From positions 359,663-423,662 of the forward strand of contig NZ_DS999213.1 of the NCBI RefSeq assembly GCF_000156335.1: a stretch of DNA of 64,000 bases. The letters run 5' to 3'. Below, piece after piece: positions 59,703-64,000 of the stretch. The DNA comes from Roseobacter sp. GAI101. Its GTDB lineage: Bacteria; Pseudomonadota; Alphaproteobacteria; Rhodobacterales; Rhodobacteraceae. Each line of letters begins with the position of its first letter. Position 1 is the first letter of the stretch. The notes below the pieces were generated by a model. The model was not told the origin of the DNA and did no database searches. It was given only the letters and a program-made list of their open reading frames with translations. Both the position numbers and the translations under genes were made by a program.

Positions 59703-60775
59703 TTTTCGGTCTCTTTCACCGGAGCGGCTGCTGCAACACGCGCCGCCAACCGGTTGGTAAATTCACTTTCCGCAAGGCGCGCGGCCAGTTTGATGGCCGA
59801 GGATACGCCGGTTGCATCGGCCGCACCATGGGATTTTACGACTGTGCCATTGAGGCCCAGAAAGACGCCGCCATTCACACGGCGCGGGTCAAAGCGCTTG
59901 CTGACCCGACGCAACGATGAATATGCCAGCACCGACGCCATACGCGACCAGATCGAATTCTTGAAGGCGGTGCGCAGACCGCCGCTGATCAAGGTCGCGG
60001 TGCCTTCGCCGGTCTTGATTGCGATGTTGCCGGTAAAGCCATCGGTGACGATCACGTCAGCCACGTCGCCCGCGATATCGCCGCCTTCGACAAAACCGAC
60101 GAAATCGAATTCGGCATCGTCGGCGGCGTCGCGAATCAGCTCATGGGCTTCTTTCAGTTCGGCGCGGCCTTTGTGTTCTTCGGTTCCGACATTCAACAAG
60201 CCGACGCGGGGCCGTCTGATGTCCATCCCGTTGCGCGCGTAGGAATTGCCCATCAGCGCGTATCGCAACAGGTCGTCGGCATCGGCGCGCACATCGGCAC
60301 CGACATCCAGCAAGACGTTGAAGCCCTGGGGATTCGTTGACGGGTAGAGCACCGCAATCGCGGGACGGTTCACGCCAGGCAGCTTTTTCAGGCGGATCAT
60401 CGACAGCGCCATCAGCGCGCCGGTGTTGCCGCAACTGACGGCAACCGACGCCTCGTGGGACCGCACAGATTCAATCGCAGACCACATCGACGTATCTTTG
60501 CCGTTGCGCACGACGTTGCTGGGCTTGTCGTCCATGGTGACGACGCCTTGTGCATCGCGCACAGTGCAACGACCCCGCAATTCGGGGCGCTTGGCCACTA
60601 ATGGTTCAAGCGTCCCGGCGGGGCCGTGCAGGACAAAACTAATGTCCGGATTTTTCGCCGCAGATTCAGCACACCCGGCAACTACGATTGCCGGGCCCTG
60701 ATCGCCCCCCATTGCGTCAACTGAAATGACGGTACGCTGAGCTTTCGCTTGAGCCTGATCGGACGTGGCCGTCAT
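59699..60775 (-). CDS. plsX: phosphate acyltransferase
   Basis: 358 residues. Begins TVISVDAMGGDQGPAIVVAG, the PlsX signature; GNTGALMALSMIRLK and DVIVTDGFTGNIAIKTGEG follow. Makes acyl-phosphate from acyl-ACP for phospholipid synthesis. The plsX-fabH order after rpmF is the widely conserved arrangement. GAGG lies about 11 bases before the ATG. Confidence 0.95.
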   Translation of the reverse strand: MTATSDQAQAKAQRTVISVDAMGGDQGPAIVVAGCAESAAKNPDISFVLHGPAGTLEPLVAKRPELRGRCTVRDAQGVVTMDDKPSNVVRNGKDTSMWSAIESVRSHEASVAVSCGNTGALMALSMIRLKKLPGVNRPAIAVLYPSTNPQGFNVLLDVGADVRADADDLLRYALMGNSYARNGMDIRRPRVGLLNVGTEEHKGRAELKEAHELIRDAADDAEFDFVGFVEGGDIAGDVADVIVTDGFTGNIAIKTGEGTATLISGGLRTAFKNSIWSRMASVLAYSSLRRVSKRFDPRRVNGGVFLGLNGTVVKSHGAADATGVSSAIKLAARLAESEFTNRLAARVAAAAPVKETEK

Positions 60776-60816
60776 CTTTTGCGAAGCCTCTTTATGCTGC
60801 GGTTGACTGGATCAGC

Positions 60817-61023
60817 TTACGCTGCGTCTTCGTCGAGGTCGACTTCTTCGGCCATCGCGACAACTTCGTTGTCATCATAGTGGCCGCAAGCAGCACAAAT
60901 GTGGTGTGGGCGCTTCAGCTCACCACAGTTTGGGCATTCGTTAGGGTTCGCAGCGGACAGCGAATCGTGCGCGCGGCGGTTGTTGCGACGCGATTTGGAA
61001 ACTTTATTCTGTTGGACAGCCAT
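60817..61023 (-). CDS. rpmF: 50S ribosomal protein L32
   Basis: 68 residues. [20 protein letters not shown] at the start and the four zinc cysteines in [20 protein letters not shown]. The acidic tail ([11 protein letters not shown]) is typical of Rhodobacterales L32. The gap upstream (61024-61220) probably holds its promoter; none is clear. Confidence 0.95.
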   Translation of the reverse strand: MAVQQNKVSKSRRNNRRAHDSLSAANPNECPNCGELKRPHHICAACGHYDDNEVVAMAEEVDLDEDAA

Positions 61024-61220
61024 ATCTGGTGCCTTTGCCTTCGGGGTCGTTCAGCGGCATGTAGCCAAAGACGACCGTGTTTCAGATCAACTCCCGGTTT
61101 GGGCGTGACGTGCGTTTAGGCCTAAGCCTATCCGATGTCCAACCTTAATTGGGGTGAGAGGCGCAAAATACTGCTAAACAATGTCGATGCAACCCCGATT
61201 TTAAAGCAATTACCTGTGTT

Positions 61221-61772
61221 TTAGTCCTTATCGTCTTTCAGCGCTTGGCGTAAATCCGCCAAGCCCGCAAAGGGGCGGGCGTCCGCGTCTGTCATCGGGG
61301 CGTCGCCAGGCTTGGTATAGACCAGTTCGCCCAGCTCGGCTCCGTCGGCACGGGGGTATTCGGGCACCTCAAGCGCCAGCGCCTCGATCATCACGACGGC
61401 CGGGTCGATCCACGGCGTCAGCGGTTCTGACCTGTCATCTTCCGGCATTTCCGCTTCCGGTTCATCCGGTTCGACGTAATCCTTGATGAAAAGCCGCGTG
61501 ATATCAGCGTCGATGCGGGTCGTGACAGGTTCCAGCGTGACAACGCAGGGCTGTACGACTGTGGCACCTAGGCGCGCATCCAGCTGCCAATCGGTACGCC
61601 CGAGCGCGGTGAGCGTGCCCTGAAAGGATAATCTTCGTACCGATGTCAGGCCCAGCTCGAGGGCGATTTCGCGCAGTGCCTCGGCGTCAGGGCGCAGGGA
61701 AAAAGGTGTTTGCGCATTTTGTGGCAGCTCTGCGACACGCAATGCTGTGGGGCTTGGGGGCGTGCGAGACAT
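61221..61772 (-). CDS. yceD: DUF177 (YceD) family protein
   Basis: 183 residues. DUF177 layout: SVRRLSFQGTLTALGRTDWQLDARLGATVVQPCVVTLEPV, then an acidic insert (DEPEAEMPEDD) and the conserved VVMIEALALEVPEYPRADG. DUF177 proteins regularly precede rpmF and take part in 23S rRNA accumulation in bacteria and plants. Divergent from bamE. Confidence 0.88.
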   Translation of the reverse strand: MSRTPPSPTALRVAELPQNAQTPFSLRPDAEALREIALELGLTSVRRLSFQGTLTALGRTDWQLDARLGATVVQPCVVTLEPVTTRIDADITRLFIKDYVEPDEPEAEMPEDDRSEPLTPWIDPAVVMIEALALEVPEYPRADGAELGELVYTKPGDAPMTDADARPFAGLADLRQALKDDKD

Positions 61773-61863
61773 GATGTTGTGCTTTCGTTTCTTGAACCAT
61801 AGGGGCTGCTTGGTGTATGCGAGATAAAAGCCATGATCCCTAAGGGCAAGAGGGCACTAAAGA

Positions 61864-62328
61864 ATGCGTAAAGATCGCCATGTCACAAAGACACTGTTTG
61901 CTGCCGCTCTTGTTGGGGCTGGTCTGACGCTTGGGGCCTGCGCGCCGCAATACAAGAACCATGGGTATATCCCGCCTCAGGAAGATCTGGATCAGATCAC
62001 CGTTGGCCAGGATACGCGCGACACCGTGGCGCAAACCGTGGGCGTGCCTGCATCGGCGGGACTGCTGACCAATTCCGGCTATTACTATGTCCGGTCGCGG
62101 CGCAAGGCCATCGGGTTTCTGGCCCCTCAAGAGGTCGAGCGCGAGGTCGTCGCCGTTAGCTTCAACGCGCAAGGCGTGGTCGAAAACGTCGAACGCTTCG
62201 GGCTTGAGCGTGGCAACGTGATCGAGCTGGACCGCCGCGTGACCAGTTCATCGGTCAAGGACAGGTCCTTTATCCGTCAGCTTCTGGGAAATATCGGTCG
62301 CTTCAACCCGGCAGGGCTTGCGGGCTAG
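61864..62328 (+). CDS. bamE: outer membrane assembly lipoprotein BamE
   Basis: 154 residues. Lipobox LTLGAC with Cys26 as the lipidation site. BamE/SmpA fold: DLDQITVGQDTRDTVAQTVGVP and YYYVRSRRKAIGFLAPQEVEREVVAVSFNAQGVVENVERF. Supports insertion of outer membrane barrels as part of BAM. Divergent from DUF177, as in many alphaproteobacteria. Confidence 0.9.
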   Translation: MRKDRHVTKTLFAAALVGAGLTLGACAPQYKNHGYIPPQEDLDQITVGQDTRDTVAQTVGVPASAGLLTNSGYYYVRSRRKAIGFLAPQEVEREVVAVSFNAQGVVENVERFGLERGNVIELDRRVTSSSVKDRSFIRQLLGNIGRFNPAGLAG

Positions 62329-62339
62329 GGCCTGCGCCT

Positions 62340-63101
62340 TTGCACCCCAGGGTGTCACCACAGCAAGGCATTGATGCGCTGTCCCTCATTCGGGGGCGGT
62401 ACGAGGTGTTCGTGGCGCAGTCCGATCAGGACGTCCAGGCGGCACAGGCACTGCGGGCGTTTGCATTTGGTCTGGATGTCGCGTTTGATCGTGATGCATT
62501 CGATGCCACACAGCATCAGGTTCTTGTGCGTGATCTACAGGCCGGAGAGATCGTTTGCTGCTTTCGCACCCGGCTTTTCCTGGGCGCGCAACTGGACCAA
62601 AGCTATGCCGCGCAATTCTATGATTTGACGGGTCTGTCACGCTTTGACGGTCTGATGATGGAGTTGGGGCGTTTCTGCGTGCATCCGGATACCCATGATC
62701 CCGATATCGTGCGCATGGCCTGGGCGGCGCTGACGCAGTTTGTGGATGCACAGGGAATCAAGCTGATGTTCGGGTGTTCGTCTTTTGCGGGCGGGGCGAT
62801 TGGCGACTATGCCGACTGCTTTGCCCTGCTGCGCGCGCGCCACCTGGCCCCCGCGCCTTGGCAGCCGGGGGAAAAGGTCCAAGATCCCGTTCGATTCGCG
62901 GATCACGCAGGCACGCAACCGGACGTGAAAATGGCCATGCTGCGGATGCCGCCATTGCTGCGGACCTATCTGTTGATGGGAGGGTGGGTCAGTGACCATG
63001 CGGTGGTCGATCGGCACATGAACACGCTGCATGTTTTCACCGGGCTTGAGATCGACGCGATCCCTGAGAATCGCAAGCGCCTGTTGCGTGGACTTGGATA
63101 A
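62340..63101 (+). CDS. GNAT-fold N-acyltransferase, OlsB-like (ornithine lipid synthesis)
   Basis: 253 residues if translation begins at the TTG at 62340; a GTG at 62352 is the other option and there is no ATG near the conserved start, so the start is uncertain. GRYEVFVAQSDQDVQAAQALRAFAFG at the N terminus and LMMELGRFCVHPDTHDPDIVRMAWAAL, CSSFAGGAIGDYADCFALLRARHLAP are the OlsB pattern. It would attach a 3-hydroxyacyl chain from ACP to ornithine. The second enzyme, OlsA, is not adjacent. Eleven bases after bamE. Confidence 0.8.
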   Translation: MHPRVSPQQGIDALSLIRGRYEVFVAQSDQDVQAAQALRAFAFGLDVAFDRDAFDATQHQVLVRDLQAGEIVCCFRTRLFLGAQLDQSYAAQFYDLTGLSRFDGLMMELGRFCVHPDTHDPDIVRMAWAALTQFVDAQGIKLMFGCSSFAGGAIGDYADCFALLRARHLAPAPWQPGEKVQDPVRFADHAGTQPDVKMAMLRMPPLLRTYLLMGGWVSDHAVVDRHMNTLHVFTGLEIDAIPENRKRLLRGLG

Positions 63102-63186
63102 AAGATTCCATGCCTTCGGCGAGGATTTAATACCATTTGGAATGAGGGTCATTGACCCCGACGCGGTGCAGATATAGCTGGCAGGC

Positions 63187-64000
63187 ATGGCACGCGCACC
63201 CCTTTTGCAAGTAAACGAGATTACGCTGACTTTCGGCGGCGATCCCGTATTCGAAAATATGTCCTTGGTCGTTCAGCCGGGCGACCGGCTGGCTTTGGTC
63301 GGGCGGAACGGCTCTGGTAAATCCACCTTGATGAAGGTGATGGCCGGCTTTGTCGAAGCCGACAGCGGCGACGTGATCGTCGGACCCGGCGTATCGGTCG
63401 GCTATATGGAGCAGGACCCCGATCTGAGCGGGTTCGATACCTTGGGCGAATTTGCGTCCCACGGGCTTGATCCGTCCGAGATGTACAAGGTTGAACGCGC
63501 AGGCGAGGGGTTGAAGTTCGACCCTGCGCGCCCCGTGAGTACAGCCAGCGGCGGAGAACGCCGCCGTGCGGCCCTGGCGCGCCTGATGGCGTCCGAGCCC
63601 GAGTTGATGTTGCTGGACGAACCGACCAACCACCTGGACATCGAGGCGATCCGCTGGTTGGAAGACGAGCTGAAAACAACCCGCGCCGCCTTTGTTATTA
63701 TCTCTCACGATAGGGCATTCCTGCGTGAATTGACCCGTGCGACCCTGTGGATCGACCGGGGGGTGGTGCGCCGTCAAGAGATCGGCTTTGGCGGGTTCGA
63801 GGCCTGGCGGGACCAGATGTGGGAAGAAGAGGACATGCAGCGCCACAAGCTGAACCGCAAGATCAAGGCGGAGGCACGGTGGGCTGTCGAGGGTATTTCA
63901 GCGCGGCGCAAGCGTAACCAGGGCCGCGTGCGCGCCTTGCAGGATTTGCGGGCCGAACGTGCCAGCCAGATCACGCGGCAGGGCACGGCGGCCATGGCGC
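63187..64000 (+). CDS. uup: ABC-F family ATPase, Uup-like (3' end beyond window)
   Basis: Starts at the ATG at 63187 and runs off the window (271 codons seen). First ABC domain: VGRNGSGKSTLMKVMAG (Walker A), STASGGERRRAALARLM (signature), LMLLDEPTNHLDIEAIRWLE (Walker B) and FVIISHDRAFL. The linker begins RKIKAEARWAVEGISARRKRNQGRVRALQDLR, the pattern of Uup rather than EttA. These proteins act on ribosomes or branched DNA intermediates. The second ATPase domain and the coiled-coil tail lie outside. Confidence 0.9.
   Translation, partial: MARAPLLQVNEITLTFGGDPVFENMSLVVQPGDRLALVGRNGSGKSTLMKVMAGFVEADSGDVIVGPGVSVGYMEQDPDLSGFDTLGEFASHGLDPSEMYKVERAGEGLKFDPARPVSTASGGERRRAALARLMASEPELMLLDEPTNHLDIEAIRWLEDELKTTRAAFVIISHDRAFLRELTRATLWIDRGVVRRQEIGFGGFEAWRDQMWEEEDMQRHKLNRKIKAEARWAVEGISARRKRNQGRVRALQDLRAERASQITRQGTAAMA

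Noticed and set aside
1..64000. CRISPR array, rRNA operon, prophage or riboswitch
   Set aside because: No regularly spaced direct repeats, rRNA segments, phage structural genes or recognisable riboswitch cores were found on reading both strands.

Overview
The window looks like a chromosomal segment of a marine alphaproteobacterium of the order Rhodobacterales (Roseobacter group). This rests on the high-GC coding sequence, the TRAP and TAXI uptake systems, an MttB-type methyltransferase without pyrrolysine, a tandem-domain dCTP deaminase, the gene order fabH-plsX-rpmF-DUF177, an ornithine-lipid type acyltransferase, and intergenic repeats of a kind I associate with this group. The assignment is inferred from gene content, not from a marker gene. 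No rRNA, CRISPR array, insertion sequence or prophage is visible; there is one tRNA (Pro, anticodon GGG).

Layout. 1-2.2 kb: peptide-type ABC substrate-binding protein (cut by the window edge) divergent from a GntR/FCD regulator. 2.5-7.4 kb: a secreted SH3/DUF1236 protein behind an EcfG-like promoter, then a very large secreted DmfA2-like/DUF4082/cadherin protein broken by one frameshift. 7.8-16.3 kb: acyl-CoA synthetase, TetR regulator, a DctPQM TRAP transporter and, tail to tail with it, a TAXI TRAP transporter. 16.4-18.7 kb: tex. 19.0-25.5 kb: a homoprotocatechuate meta-cleavage operon (hpaR, isomerase, hpaE, hpaD, hpaG, hpaH) that carries a PLP-dependent aromatic amino acid decarboxylase inside it. 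25.7-31.5 kb: a BMP-type nucleoside/base ABC transporter ending in a cytosine-deaminase-like enzyme. 31.5-37.5 kb: endonuclease-fold protein, cardiolipin synthase, MttB-like methyltransferase, porin-like beta-barrel, aminotransferase. 37.7-46.8 kb: mostly housekeeping (cysS, cimA, NDUFAF6-like protein, MFS, cobK, alkA, esterase, HNH nuclease, xthA).

46.9-48.6 kb is the most unusual part. A locally AT-rich region with two exact DnaA boxes precedes a 72-residue peptide gene that carries the hexapeptide LFTTSC three times, the last copy forming its C terminus. A perfect terminator hairpin follows, and then a 350-residue protein with no motif I recognise. This arrangement resembles a small highly expressed precursor or Cys peptide with an attenuated downstream partner gene.

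48.6-64 kb: erpA/iscA, dgt, argS, a SPOR protein, nagZ, scpA, scpB, a small basic protein, dcd, tRNA-Pro, a MerR-like regulator with a long disordered tail, ihfA, fabH, plsX, rpmF, DUF177, bamE, an OlsB-like acyltransferase, and the start of an Uup-like ABC-F ATPase. At least six intergenic copies of one dispersed repeat family (GGGATATTTAAGAGCCAGAG type and GTTTATCTGGCAAAATGAAG type, usually beside a GC-rich hairpin) are scattered through the window.
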